Both the position numbers and the translations under genes were made by a program. Shown piece by piece: positions 1-9,676 of a stretch of DNA of 64,000 nucleotides. Source of the DNA: JACVRW01 sp963837445 (lineage in GTDB: Bacteria > Actinomycetota > Thermoleophilia > Solirubrobacterales > Thermoleophilaceae); NCBI GenBank assembly GCA_963837445.1, contig CAWINK010000016.1, forward strand, positions 428,087-492,086, read 5' to 3'. Every line of letters begins with the position of its first letter. Position 1 is the stretch's first letter. The notes beneath the pieces were generated by a model, which searched no databases, was not told the DNA's origin, and worked only from the letters and a program-made list of their open reading frames with translations.

Positions 1-1496
1 CGAAGCCGGCTTCCCGGCGTCGAACCCGAAGGAAGAGGCGCTCTTCGAGCTGCTCGCGAAGGAGACCTTCGGCACCGCCGAGATCGCTGCCTTCGGCATG
101 ACTCGCCGCCGTGACGGCAGAGGCAGACGAGGATGCGGGCCTGAGGACGCTGGCGGACAGCTTCGCGCCCGTGTGCACGCTCGTGGGCAAGACCTGGTCG
201 CTCCACCTCGAGAAGGTCACGCAGGTGGACCCGGAGGAGAACCTGCGCATGATCGCCGAGTCCGTGGCCTTTCTGGCGGGTCAGGGGAAGCGCGTGATCT
301 ACGACGCCGAGCACTTCTTCGACGCCTTCCGGGATGAGCCCGACTACGCACTCCGCTGCCTGCGCGCGGCCACGGAGGCCGGCGCGGAGAACGTGACGCT
401 GTGCGACACGAACGGCTCGTCGCTGCCGTCGCAGGTCACGGAGGCCACGACTCGGGTGGTGGCCGAGCTTGGCGACGCGGTCCAGGTGGGCATTCACACG
501 CACGACGACGCGGGCTGCGGCGTTGCGAACGCGCTCGTGGCCGTGGAGGCCGGCGCCCGGCTCGTGCAGGGCACGATGAACGGCTACGGCGAGCGCTGCG
601 GCAACGCCAACCTGATCTCCATCCTGCCGGCGCTCGACCTCAAGCTGGGCTACGAGTCGATCGGGCGCGAGCGGCTCGCACGGCTGACGGAGACCGCGCA
701 CTTCGTGGACGAGCTCTGCAACGTCACGCCGAACCCGAACCAGCCCTACGTGGGCGCGAACGCCTTCGCGCACAAGGGCGGCATGCACGTGGCGGGGGTG
801 AACCGCGACGCGCGCACGTTCGAGCACGTGGACCCGGTCGAGGTCGGCGCCGACCGGCGCGTGCTGGTGTCCGAGCTGTCCGGAAAGGGCACGGTCCAGG
901 CCCGGGCCGACGTGGACGGCGAGACGGCCACGCGCGTGATCGAGCGCGTGAAGGAGATGGAGAGCCGCGGCTACCAGTTCGAGGCGGCCGACGGCTCCTT
1001 CGACCTCCTGATCCGCAAGGAGACGGGCGAGTACGAGCCGCTGTTCCGGCTCGAGTCGTGGCGCGCGATCGTCGAGAAGCGCGAGGACGGCCGCGTGGAG
1101 ACCGAGGCCACGATCAAGATCTGGGTGGATGGCGAGCGCTACGTGCGGACGGCTGAGGGGAACGGCCCGGTGAACGCGCTCGACAAGGCCCTGCGCGCCG
1201 CGATCGCAGAGCGCTACCCGCACCTGCGCGAGATCGAGCTCGTGAACTTCAAGGTGCGCATACTCGACGAGCGCAAGGGCACGGGCGCGGTCACGCGCGT
1301 GCTGCTCGACGCCACGGACGGCCAGGACACCTGGGGCGCGATCGGCGTGTCCGAGAACATCATCGAGGCGAGCTGGGACGCCCTCGTGGACTCGCTCGAG
1401 GCCGGCATGCTGCCCGGTCGCACGCAGCACTCGCGCTCACGCGCTGCTGCCGGTAAGCAAGCGGGCGGTGCCCGCGCCGCTCCGATCTCTTCGTGA
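1..1496 (+). CDS. cimA: (R)-citramalate synthase, 5' end outside window, one +1 frameshift
   Basis: Condenses pyruvate and acetyl-CoA to citramalate, the threonine-independent route to 2-oxobutyrate and isoleucine. The visible reading begins in the frame of base 2 with EAGFPASNPKEEALFELL, the family's N-terminal region, and reaches AFGMTRR near base 107. The match then continues only in the next frame (from about base 111: TAEADEDAGLRTLADSF), so one extra base lies at about 105-111. Downstream are the HMGL-like barrel motif HTHDDAGCGVANAL, the NGYGERCGNAN loop, and a C-terminal LeuA-type regulatory domain containing KGTGAVTRVLLDATDG and WGAIGVSENIIEASWDAL, typical of CimA rather than LeuA. 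The stop overlaps the next gene's start (GTGA). The true start lies upstream of the window. The frameshift is probably a sequence error. Confidence 0.85.
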
Positions 1497-2602
1497 TTCC
1501 CCTTGCTCGTCCCACCATCGGGGCACGCGAAGAGGAACTGATCCTTGAGACGCTGCGCTCCGGGCGCTTGGCGCTGGGCCCAAGGCTCGGCGAGTTCGAG
1601 TCCGGCTTCGCCGCCCGATTGGGCACCGAGCACGTCTCCGCCGTCTCCTCAGGTACGGCCGGTCTTCACCTGGCCATCCGTGCGGCCGGGATCGAGCCGG
1701 GCGACGACGTGGTGACCACGCCGTTCAGCTTCGTGGCCTCGGCCAACTGCGTGCTCTACGAGGGCGCCCGGCCGGTGTTCTGCGACATCGACCCGCGCAC
1801 CCTCAACATCTCCGCGGAGGCCGCGGCGGACGCCGTCACCGACCGCACCACGGGGCTGCTGCCCGTGCACATCTTCGGCTACCCGGCCGACATGCCCGCG
1901 TTCGAGCGGCTGGCCGCGGACCGCGCGCTGTGGCTCGTGGAGGACGCATGCGAGGCGCTCGGCGCCGTGCACGCCGACGGCTCCACCGTGGGCGCTCGGG
2001 GGAATCTGTCGGTGTTCGGGTTCTATCCCAACAAGCAGCTCACGACCGGCGAGGGCGGCGCTGTGGTGTCGCCATCCGCGGAGGCCAAGGAGCGCATCGA
2101 CTCGGAGCGCAACCAGGGCCGCGCGCCCGACATGGGCTGGCTCGACCACGACCGGCTCGGCTTCAACTACCGACTCGACGACCTCTCGTGCGCCCTCGGG
2201 CTGGCGCAGCTCGAGCGCCTCGACGAGCTGCTCGCCGGGCGCGCCCGCGTGGCGGGCCTGTACGGCGAGTCGCTCGCCGACGTCGAGGGACTCGCGCTGC
2301 CATGTCCCGACGAGGACGGGGACCGTCGCGGCTGGTTCGTGTACGTGGTGCAGCTGCCGCCGGGCGTCGACCGCGACGCGGCCGTGGTCGCGATGCGCGA
2401 GCGCGGGGTGGACACGAAGCCCTACCTGCCGGCGATCCACCTGCTCAGCTTCTACCGCGAGCGCTTCGGCCACCGCGAGGGCGAGTTCCCTGTCTGCGAG
2501 GAGGTGGCCAGCCGCTCGCTCGCGCTGCCGTTCTTCCCGGAGCTGACGGACGGTCAGGTGGAGCAGGTGGTCGCGGCGCTGCGCGACGTCATCGGCCGCT
2601 GA
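1493..2602 (+). CDS. DegT/DnrJ/EryC1/StrS-family PLP aminotransferase
   Basis: A 369-residue sugar-aminotransferase-type enzyme of fold-type I. It opens with IPLARPTIGAREEELI, typical of the family, and has SSGTAGLHLAI (phosphate-binding region), VEDACEALGA (Asp contacting the pyridine nitrogen), and the Schiff-base Lys in FYPNKQLTTGEGG. Family members add amino groups to nucleotide-linked keto-sugars; the substrate cannot be read from sequence. No sugar-nucleotide genes lie nearby, so the role is open (surface glycan, secondary metabolite or regulator). GTG start overlaps the cimA stop by 4 bp (GTGA), so translation is probably coupled. Confidence 0.85.
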   Translation: MIPLARPTIGAREEELILETLRSGRLALGPRLGEFESGFAARLGTEHVSAVSSGTAGLHLAIRAAGIEPGDDVVTTPFSFVASANCVLYEGARPVFCDIDPRTLNISAEAAADAVTDRTTGLLPVHIFGYPADMPAFERLAADRALWLVEDACEALGAVHADGSTVGARGNLSVFGFYPNKQLTTGEGGAVVSPSAEAKERIDSERNQGRAPDMGWLDHDRLGFNYRLDDLSCALGLAQLERLDELLAGRARVAGLYGESLADVEGLALPCPDEDGDRRGWFVYVVQLPPGVDRDAAVVAMRERGVDTKPYLPAIHLLSFYRERFGHREGEFPVCEEVASRSLALPFFPELTDGQVEQVVAALRDVIGR

Positions 2603-2683
2603 ACGCGCCCGGGCGCCCGCGGCGGCCTGGTCGGGCCGGGGCGAGTCTCGGTATCGTCGCTCGTCCCGGAACCAGGAGACCTA

Positions 2684-3028
2684 GTGCCCTACATAGAAGG
2701 CTTCGTAGCCGCCGTGCCCACCGCGAACAAGGAGAAGTACATCGAGCACGCCCGCGAGGCGACCGCGTACTTCAAGAGCCTCGGCGCCACCCGGCTCGTC
2801 GAGTGCTGGGGCGACGACGTGCCGAAGGGCGAGGTGACCGATTTCTACAAGGCCGTCCAGGCCAAGGAAGACGAGACCGTGATCTTCAGCTGGATCGAGT
2901 ACCCCGACAAGGCGACCCGGGACGCCGCCAACGAGAAGATGTCCGCGGACTCCGACACGGACATGGAGATGCCGTTCGACGGCAAGCGGATGTTCTGGGG
3001 AGGGTTCGAGCCGGTGGTCAGCGAGTAG
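2684..3028 (+). CDS. DUF1428 family protein
   Basis: A 114-residue small alpha/beta protein matching the DUF1428 (YbaA-like) family: starts PYIEGFVAAVPTANKEKY, contains RLVECWGDDVPKG and ends FDGKRMFWGGFEPVV, all family hallmarks. These are ferredoxin-like dimeric alpha-beta barrel proteins of unknown function. The GTG start is chosen because AGGAG lies 5 nt upstream at 2674-2678, one of the clearer Shine-Dalgarno sites in the window. It is separated from the upstream aminotransferase by 81 bp. Confidence 0.85.
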   Translation: MPYIEGFVAAVPTANKEKYIEHAREATAYFKSLGATRLVECWGDDVPKGEVTDFYKAVQAKEDETVIFSWIEYPDKATRDAANEKMSADSDTDMEMPFDGKRMFWGGFEPVVSE

Positions 3029-3068
3029 ACGAGCGCTCGGCCAAAGCAGCCGCTGCTCCGCTAGTGAG

Positions 3069-3674
3069 TCAGCCTACCCGCCCGACAGGCTTGACGAGGG
3101 CCACGAAGCCGGGCAGCCCGCGGGCGGCGGCGCGGTAGGCCACCTCGTCGAAGCCCGCGCGCGCGTAGAGCGCTCGCGCGGGTTCGTTGTTCATCGTGGT
3201 GTCGAGCGTGACCGCCGGTAGCGAACGCGCGCCGGCCTCGCGGTCCGCCGCGGCCAGCAGCGCCTGGGCCGCGCCGCGCCGGCGAAGCGCCGGGTCCGTG
3301 GCGAGCGCGTCGATGTAGAGCGAGTCGTCGCGGGGCTTCGGGCTTGCCCGGCCCCCCGCCGAATACAGGCGCAGCGTGCCCGGCCAGCGCCAGAACGGCG
3401 TGCCGCGCAGGGTGAGCCGGAGGTACGCACGCGAGCGCTCGGCCGCCTCCGCCACCGGGAACGCCGACATCGCGGCCGCGATGCGACCGTCCAGCTCCGT
3501 CAGCCAGACGACCTCGCAGCTCGCCACGGTGCCGGGCTCGCCGAACGCTCGGCTCAGGGTGGCGAGGGCGCGCCGGCGCCCGCCCGAGAAGCGCTCGTAC
3601 ATGTCGGGAGCGCTCTCGAACAGCAGCCCCGTGACGGCTTCCACGTCCTCCTGACGCGCCTTTCGAATCTGCAC
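3069..3674 (-). CDS. GNAT-family N-acetyltransferase
   Basis: A 201-residue protein with a GNAT fold. It begins QIRKARQEDVEAV (typical beta1-alpha1), and has the acetyl-CoA pyrophosphate loop DPALRRRGAAQALLAAA and a C-terminal NEPARALYARAGFDEV, the conserved GNAT motif B. Substrate unknown. GTG start is supported by a TAGGAT hexamer 7 nt upstream on the same strand, implying a leaderless mRNA. Transcribed divergently from the small membrane protein at 3720 and convergently toward the DUF1428 gene. Confidence 0.82.
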   Translation of the reverse strand: MQIRKARQEDVEAVTGLLFESAPDMYERFSGGRRRALATLSRAFGEPGTVASCEVVWLTELDGRIAAAMSAFPVAEAAERSRAYLRLTLRGTPFWRWPGTLRLYSAGGRASPKPRDDSLYIDALATDPALRRRGAAQALLAAADREAGARSLPAVTLDTTMNNEPARALYARAGFDEVAYRAAARGLPGFVALVKPVGRVG

Positions 3675-3681
3675 CGAAGAA

Positions 3682-3687
3682 ATCCTA
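3682..3687 (-). promoter_or_regulatory. -10 hexamer TAGGAT for the GNAT gene
   Basis: TAGGAT on the minus strand ends 7 nt before the GTG at 3674. A transcript would begin at about the start codon. No clear -35 box is visible. Confidence 0.5.
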
Positions 3688-3707
3688 CGGTCCGCCGGGG
3701 TTCGGCC

Positions 3708-3713
3708 GATAAT
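3708..3713 (+). promoter_or_regulatory. -10 hexamer GATAAT for the 3720 gene
   Basis: GATAAT ends 6 nt before the ATG at 3720, with no Shine-Dalgarno in between. It is the plus-strand partner of the divergent hexamer at 3682-3687. Confidence 0.5.
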
Positions 3714-3719
3714 GGCCCT

Positions 3720-3986
3720 ATGTCTGTGTTTGCCTTCCTGTGTGCCGCCGGGATGCCGGTGGCTCTATGGCACCACGCGATCGGTGCCGTGGCTGAGGAC
3801 TTCCGCCTCGAACTTGGCTATCTCACCGGCTGGTCGGGCTTCGGGCTGATCGCGCTCGGACTCCTCCTCATGCTGCCGGTGGTGGTGTCGCGCCCTCGCT
3901 CGCGGAACGTCTACATGGGCTGGGGCGTCCCGCTGTACCTGATGGGGCTGGCCCTGGCGAGCCAGGTGGCCGCGGCAGTGGGCTGA
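3720..3986 (+). CDS. Small membrane protein of unknown function
   Basis: An 88-residue hydrophobic protein I do not recognise. It has an N-terminal hydrophobic stretch (residues about 3-22), a second at about 38-57 (FGLIALGLLLMLPVVV) and a third at about 68-86 (YLMGLALASQVAAAV), so two or three membrane spans. The start is supported by GATAAT 6 nt upstream. It sits 24 bp before argH, but argH has its own -10 hexamer, so co-transcription is not required. Confidence 0.65.
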   Translation: MSVFAFLCAAGMPVALWHHAIGAVAEDFRLELGYLTGWSGFGLIALGLLLMLPVVVSRPRSRNVYMGWGVPLYLMGLALASQVAAAVG

Positions 3987-3994
3987 GCCCCACG

Positions 3995-4000
3995 TAGACT
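3995..4000 (+). promoter_or_regulatory. -10 hexamer TAGACT for argH
   Basis: TAGACT followed by 10 nt and then the argH ATG. There is no Shine-Dalgarno between them, consistent with a very short or absent 5' leader. Confidence 0.45.
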
Positions 4001-4010
4001 TGCGGCCCGG

Positions 4011-5384
4011 ATGGGCCGTTTCCGCGATCCTCAGGACCCTCTCTTCCAGGCGCTCAACTCGTCGATCGCCTTCGACTACCGGCTGGCGCCGTACGACCTC
4101 GAGCAGTCGCTGGCGCACGCCCGCATGCTCGCCCGCAGCGGCATCATCGGCGACGACGATCTCGAGCAGATCGAGCGCGGCCTCGAGGCTGTTCGCGAGG
4201 AGATCGAGAGCGACACCTTCGTCGTGGCCGACCACGACGAGGACATCCACATGGCGATCGAGCGCCGGCTCACCGAGATCATCGGGCCGGCGGGCGGGAA
4301 GCTCCACACCGCTCGCTCCCGAAACGACCAGGTGGCCACGGACGTCGCGATGGTGGTGCGGGCCCACAGCCTCGAGGCGCGCGAGCTGCTCCACCGCCTC
4401 ATGGGGACGCTCGTTGATCTGGCCGAGGCACACATGGACTGGCGGATGCCGGGCTACACGCATCTCCAGCGCGCCCAGCCCGTGTACCTCTCGCATCACC
4501 TGCTGGCGTACTTCTGGAAGTTCCGTCGCGACCTCCAGCGTTTCAACTTCTGCATGACGGCCACCGACGACCTGCCGCTGGGCGCAGGCGCGCTCGCGGG
4601 CGTGAACTTCGACACGAGCCGGATGTTCGTGGCCCAGGAGCTCGGCTTCGGCGGCATCGCCGAGAACTCGCTGGACGCGGTCTCGAACCGCGACTTCGTG
4701 CTCGACTACCTCTCGGCGGCCGCCACCTGCGCGACCCACATGTCGCAGCTCGGCGGCGAGATCGTGCTCTGGTCGACGCAGGAGTTCGGCTTCTGCGAGG
4801 TGGCCGACGCCTTCTCCTCCGGCTCGAGCCTGATGCCGCAGAAGAAGAACCCCGACGCAGCGGAGCTTCTGCGGGCAAAGGCGCCGCGCGTGGCGGGGCA
4901 CCTGGTGACTCTGCACGGGGTGCTCCACGGTCTGCCGCTCACCTACAACAAGGACCTTCAGGAGGACAAGGAGCCGCTCTTCGACGCAATCGACACGCTG
5001 GAGCTGTGCCTGCGCGTGGCGGCGGAGATGCTGGGGAGCATCGAGTTCAACCGCGAGCGCATGGCCGCGGCGGCCTCCGACGAGTTCATCGCGGCCACCG
5101 ACGTGGCGGACCTGCTCGTGCGCCGCGGTGTTCCGTTCCGCGAGGCGCACGGGATCGTGGGCGGCGTGGTGCGCGCGGCGGTCGAACGGGGCAAGAAGCT
5201 GTCCGAGCTCAGCCAGGAGGAGCTCACCGAGCTCGCTCCTCAGCTCGACGGCCAGTTCTACGAACTGCTCGACGAGACGTCGGCACTCGAGTCGAAGGTC
5301 TCGGACGGTGGAACTGCGCTGCCACGCGTGCGCGATCAGGTGGCCCAGGCGCGCCAGGTGCTACGTACCCAGGTCGGGGGCTAG
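4011..5384 (+). CDS. argH: Argininosuccinate lyase
   Basis: Cleaves argininosuccinate to arginine and fumarate, the last step of arginine synthesis. The 457-residue length is standard. Residues about 271-281 carry the fumarase/aspartase superfamily signature GSSLMPQKKNP with the mobile catalytic-Ser loop. TARSRNDQVATD, GYTHLQRAQP and PLGAGALAG are further ArgH-specific blocks. A cytosolic tetramer in the family. No other arg gene is in the window, so it stands alone here; in many actinobacteria it follows argG. Confidence 0.97.
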   Translation: MGRFRDPQDPLFQALNSSIAFDYRLAPYDLEQSLAHARMLARSGIIGDDDLEQIERGLEAVREEIESDTFVVADHDEDIHMAIERRLTEIIGPAGGKLHTARSRNDQVATDVAMVVRAHSLEARELLHRLMGTLVDLAEAHMDWRMPGYTHLQRAQPVYLSHHLLAYFWKFRRDLQRFNFCMTATDDLPLGAGALAGVNFDTSRMFVAQELGFGGIAENSLDAVSNRDFVLDYLSAAATCATHMSQLGGEIVLWSTQEFGFCEVADAFSSGSSLMPQKKNPDAAELLRAKAPRVAGHLVTLHGVLHGLPLTYNKDLQEDKEPLFDAIDTLELCLRVAAEMLGSIEFNRERMAAAASDEFIAATDVADLLVRRGVPFREAHGIVGGVVRAAVERGKKLSELSQEELTELAPQLDGQFYELLDETSALESKVSDGGTALPRVRDQVAQARQVLRTQVGG

Positions 5385-5416
5385 CGCCCCCTCGGGGCAC
5401 AGGCGAGGTCGCGGAA

Positions 5417-6010
5417 GTGAGGCTGCCCCCGGACTTCTACGACCGCTCCGTGCATGAGGTGGCCCGCGAGTTGATCGGCTGCGTCGTGCGCCACGGCGAC
5501 ACGGCCGGCCGGATCGTGGAGACCGAGAGCTACCACATGGAGGAGCCGGCCTGCCACGCGTTCGCCGGGGTCACCGAGCGCACGCGCACCCTCTACGGCG
5601 AGCCGGGACGCGCGTACGTGTACTTCTCGTACGGGGTCCACTCGCTGCTGAACGCGGTGGCCGAGCGAGAGGGGGTGGGGGCCGCGGTCCTGATCAGGGC
5701 GCTCGAGCCGGTGGACGGCATCGAGCTGATGCGGGCGCGGCGCGGCCTCGAGCGCGCGGAGGAGCTTTGCTCGGGCCCGGGGAAGCTGACGCAGGCACTC
5801 GACATCGGCCTGTCACTGAACGGAAGCTCCCTGGTGGACGGGCCGATCGAGCTGCTCGCCAAGGAGCCGGGCGCCCGCGAGCCGCGCGTGGTCACAGGCG
5901 AGCGCGTGGGAATCACGAAGGCGGTGGAGCTGCCGTGGCGCTTCTGCGACGTGGACAGCCGGCACGTCTCGAGGCCGTGGCCCGCCGCGATGCGGGCCCG
6001 CGCGGCCTAG
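5417..6010 (+). CDS. 3-methyladenine DNA glycosylase (AAG/MPG family)
   Basis: A base-excision-repair glycosylase that removes alkylated purines such as 3-methyladenine. The 197-residue product starts RLPPDFYDRSVHEVARELIG and shows the catalytic block GRIVETESYH (Glu activates the water), HAFAGVTERTRTLYGEPG, AYVYFSYGVHSLLN, and GPGKLTQALDI, all conserved in the AAG family. The GTG at 5417 is preferred because it gives the normal N-terminus; there is no good Shine-Dalgarno. Lies 32 bp after argH. Its TAG stop shares a CTAG with the stop of the convergent penicillin-binding protein gene. Confidence 0.93.
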   Translation: MRLPPDFYDRSVHEVARELIGCVVRHGDTAGRIVETESYHMEEPACHAFAGVTERTRTLYGEPGRAYVYFSYGVHSLLNAVAEREGVGAAVLIRALEPVDGIELMRARRGLERAEELCSGPGKLTQALDIGLSLNGSSLVDGPIELLAKEPGAREPRVVTGERVGITKAVELPWRFCDVDSRHVSRPWPAAMRARAA

Positions 6011-8383
6011 CCCTCGCCGCCGGGACCTGCGCCGCCTCCGTCTCCCTCTCCGGTGGGCGGCGGGGTGGCCGGCGGGGCCGGCGTCGGCTCCGCCTCGGGC
6101 TCGGGCGCAGGCTGCTGCGGCTGCTCGTTCTGATCGCCGCCGTCCTGGTCGCCGCCGCCCTCGTCGGCGGGTGCGGTCTCCGTGGGAGCCGCCTGCTCGG
6201 CCGGCGGCACGTCCGTGGGCGCGACCGGGAGGGCCGGCGCGACCCCGTCCTCGTCCTCGTCGTTGGCCTGGCGCGCGAGCCGGCGCTCGGCGCGCATGTC
6301 CAGCCATGACGCCATGAAGTCGTGGAAGATCTCAGCCGGGTAGGTGCCTCCGGCCACGGGGCTGCCGGCGTGCTCGAACTCCATGGGCTGGAGCTTGTCC
6401 GCGTACCCGACCCAGATCGCGACGGTCATGTCGTCGTTGCCGCCCACGAACCAGGCGTCGCCGTAGTTCTCGGTGGTGCCGGTCTTGCCCCAGATGAACT
6501 CGTCGCCCACCTGCGCGGCCTTGCCCGTGCCGCCGCTGACGACGAGCCCGAGCATGTCCTTGGCGACCTGGCCCACCTTGGCCGGGAAGACTCGTTCCCT
6601 CCGAACCTGGTTCGTGGTGACCGATCCGTTGCCGTGTTCGACACTCTGGATCGCCACCGGCCCGGTCTCGTTGGGGGCCAGACTGCCTGACACGCGTTCG
6701 CCGTCGTTCGCGATCGTGGAGTAGGCGTAGGCCATTTCGAGCGGCGTGACGCCCTCCTTGAGGCCACCGAGCAGCATCGCCGGGTTGGTGGAGACGTTGG
6801 TCCGGATGCCCATGTCCTCCGCCAGCGCCGCCACGCGACGCGGCTTCACCTTCATGCCGAGCTCGGCGAAGACGGAGTTGTCGGAGCTGGACGTGGCCGA
6901 CCACAGCGAGGCCGTCCCGAGGTACGAGTCGTCGTAGTTCGACACGTCGAACCTCACCTTTTGGCCGCGCCCGTTCTTCGAGTAGAGCGTCTTGGGCTGG
7001 GAGGCCCAGGAGCTGTTCGGGTCGATTCCATCCTCGAGCGCGCGCGCGAGGATGAACGGCTTGAACGCCGATCCGGGCTGGCGGTGGCCGTTCGTCGCGA
7101 GGTTGAACGGGCGGGCGTTGAAGTCCGACCCGCCGACCATGGCGCGTACCTCGCCCGTGCTGTTCTTGATTGCGACCAGAGCGGCATCCGGGCCCACGCC
7201 CGCGAGCCGGCCCACGATCGCGCTCTCGGCCGCCTGCTGGAGCTCCGGGTCGATGGTCGTCTTCACGTCGAGCCCACCCGCGAACACCTTGCCCGGCGGG
7301 TAGATGGCCAGCAGGTGCTCCGTCATCCAGGAGGTGAAGTACGGCTGCTGGGACTCGCTGTTCGGCGGGTCGATGTCGTCCTCGGCCGGCAGGCTCTGGC
7401 GTATCGCCGCCGCATACTGCCCCTGGGTGATGGTCTTCATCTCGAGCATGCGCTGGAGCACGGCGTTGCGGCGAGCGGTGGCGGCCTGCGGGTGCTGCAC
7501 CGGGTCGTACATCGAGGGCGACGCGATCATCCCGGAGAGCAGGGCGGCCTCGTGAGGCGCCACGTCGATCGCCTCGCGCGCGTCGGGGTCCTGCTCCTCC
7601 TCCACGACCGGCGGCGTGTAGCTCACGCCGGAGTCGTCGGCGCCCGCCCGCTCGTCCGGCTCGTCGCCGTCGCCGAAGTAGGTGCGCACGGCGGCCTCGA
7701 CCCCGTAGGCGCCATTCCCGAAGTAGACGGTGTTGAGGTACTGGGTGAGGATCTTGTCCTTCGGCCACTGCCGCTCGAGGTGATAGGCGAGCGCCGCCTC
7801 GCGCAGCTTCTGGAACACCGAGCGGTCGCCCTGTGCATCGAGGGCGTTCTTCACGAACTGCTGGGTGATCGTCGAACCACCCTGCGCGGCGCGCCGCTGG
7901 AGCACGTCCTGCACCAGCGCGCGGCCGATGCCCGTGTAGTCCACGCCCTTGTGTGAGTAGAAGCGCCGGTCCTCGATGGCGATCACGGCGTTCTTGACGT
8001 TGGGGGAGATCTCGCCCTCGCCCACGAGGATGCGGTTCTGGTTGCCGGTGAGCTTCGCTATCTGCTCACAGGCGAGGTCCTTCTCGAGGTTCTTGCAGCC
8101 CGGGGTGTCGGCGTACAGGACCGAGTTCTGGGCGCTCTTGTACTGCGCCCGGTTCTCGAGGCTGGGGAGGTCGCCGCGAGACCGCCATCAGCATCCCGAA
8201 GACCGTGGAGATGAGGGCGAGGATGGAGAGGCCGCCGAGCACGAGCGCCAGGCGCAGCTTCTTCAGCTTGGGCTTGGGCGGGGGTGGGGCCGCCGGCGGC
8301 TGTGCGGGCACACCGTTCGTGCGCTGAAAGCGCTCACTGCGCGTGGCAGTTGGGTGGATGATCGGCGTCGGCGGCTCCTGCAT
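6007..8383 (-). CDS. Class A penicillin-binding protein (transglycosylase/transpeptidase), one +1 frameshift
   Basis: Polymerises and cross-links peptidoglycan outside the membrane. From the ATG at 8383: a short Pro-rich cytoplasmic tail, one membrane anchor (LRLALVLGGLSILALIS), then a GT51 domain with EDRRFYSHKGVDY and GGSTITQQF. The transpeptidase domain follows, with SAFK (catalytic Ser), SDN and KTGTT. The C-terminus is an acidic, Pro/Glu-rich tail of about 90 residues, probably disordered. The reading passes from VSR to DLPSLENRAQYKS only by a one-base shift at about 8172-8178, near residue 70. It is divergent from tyrS and convergent with the glycosylase gene (shared CTAG stop). Confidence 0.88.
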
Positions 8384-8428
8384 AAACGTGAGCGCCCCCT
8401 GAAGGAGGAGTTCCCCGCTTCCGCGCGG

Positions 8429-8441
8429 GCATGAAACATGC
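8429..8441. promoter_or_regulatory. Short palindrome between PBP and tyrS genes
   Basis: GCATGAAACATGC is a perfect 5-bp inverted repeat around a 3-nt centre, in the 126-bp divergent intergenic region (8384-8509). It could be an operator, but no known binding site is matched and the function is a guess. Confidence 0.2.
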
Positions 8442-8496
8442 AAAATCCGGCGCCCGTCCGCACGGCAACTACGGGCGCCCAGCGAGGGGGGCAGTC

Positions 8497-8502
8497 TAGC
8501 AT
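8497..8502 (+). promoter_or_regulatory. -10 hexamer TAGCAT for tyrS
   Basis: TAGCAT ends 7 nt before the tyrS ATG at 8510 and no Shine-Dalgarno intervenes, fitting a leaderless tyrS mRNA. No T-box-like leader could fit downstream of this site. Confidence 0.45.
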
Positions 8503-8509
8503 TGGCCCC

Positions 8510-9676
8510 ATGACGGACTCCCCGGGCGAGGCAGCCCGCTTCCTCACCCGAAATGCCGTCGACGCGCTGCCTCAGGGAGAGCTCGAAAGGCAGCTGGAGA
8601 AGGGTCGCCCGCTGCGCGTGAAGCTGGGTGTTGACCCCACCACGCCGGACATCCACCTGGGTCACACTGTGGTTCTCCGCAAGTTGCGGGAGTTTCAGGA
8701 CCTGGGCCACACCGTGGTGCTGATCGTGGGCGACTACACCGCGCGCGTGGGAGATCCGAGCGGGCGGTCCTCGACCCGCCCGCAGGTGGACCCCGAGGAG
8801 ATCGACCGGAACGCTGAGACCTACGAGGAGCAGGCCTTCAAGGTGCTCGACCGCGAGCGCACGGAGGTGCGGCGCAACGGCGAGTGGCTCGACATGCCGA
8901 TGGAGGAGCTGTTTCGCCTGGCGCGCACGTCGACGGTCGCCCAGCTGTTGGAGCGGGACGACTTCGCGAAGCGCTACGCCGGCGGCGAGCCGATCTCGAT
9001 CCTCGAGCTGCTCTACCCGCTGATGCAGGGCTACGACTCCGTGGCGATCCGCTCGGACGTCGAGCTCGGTGCTACCGACCAGAAGTTCAACACGCTGCTC
9101 GCGCGCGAGATCCAGAAGGCCTACGGCGTTGAGCCGCAGTCCGTGCTCACGATGCCGATCCTGCCGGGGATCGACGGGGTGCAGAAGATGTCGAAGTCGC
9201 TCGGCAACTACGTGGGGATCGACGACCCGCCCGAGGACATGTTCGGGAAGCTGATGCGGGTGCCGGACGACGCAATGCCGGTCTACTACACCCTTCTCCT
9301 GGACGAGGCCCCGCAGCCCGACCCGCGGGAGGCCAAGCGCCACATGGCCATCACGCTGACCGAGCAATATCACGGCACCGAAGCGGCTATCCAGGCGCGC
9401 GAGCGCTTCGACACGCTCCACGTGCGGCACGAGCTTCCCGACGAGATCGAGGAGTTCGAGTTCAGCGCGGACCACGGCCAGGTGCACGTGCCGGCGCTCC
9501 TGGCCGACGCCTTCGGGCTGTCTCGCTCCGAGGGGCGGCGGCTGCTGGCGCAGGGCGGCGTGAAGCTGGACGGGACGGAGCTCGACGAGTCGCGTCTCGA
9601 CCTGCCGGCCGAGGAGCTCGACGGCGTCGTGCTCCAGGTCGGCAAGCGGCGCTTCAAGCGGCTTCGAAAGCGATAG
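8510..9676 (+). CDS. tyrS: Tyrosyl-tRNA synthetase
   Basis: Charges tRNA-Tyr with tyrosine; class I synthetase, 388 residues. HLGH (HIGH motif) lies at residues 49-52 and KMSKS at 226-230. A C-terminal S4-like RNA-binding domain (about 325-388) includes LSRSEGRRLLAQGGVKLDG. The arrangement resembles the TyrZ-type subfamily. The ATG at 8510 is chosen because upstream in-frame sequence is the divergent promoter region and a TAGCAT lies 7 nt before. It is the last protein gene before the rrn operon. Confidence 0.96.
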   Translation: MTDSPGEAARFLTRNAVDALPQGELERQLEKGRPLRVKLGVDPTTPDIHLGHTVVLRKLREFQDLGHTVVLIVGDYTARVGDPSGRSSTRPQVDPEEIDRNAETYEEQAFKVLDRERTEVRRNGEWLDMPMEELFRLARTSTVAQLLERDDFAKRYAGGEPISILELLYPLMQGYDSVAIRSDVELGATDQKFNTLLAREIQKAYGVEPQSVLTMPILPGIDGVQKMSKSLGNYVGIDDPPEDMFGKLMRVPDDAMPVYYTLLLDEAPQPDPREAKRHMAITLTEQYHGTEAAIQARERFDTLHVRHELPDEIEEFEFSADHGQVHVPALLADAFGLSRSEGRRLLAQGGVKLDGTELDESRLDLPAEELDGVVLQVGKRRFKRLRKR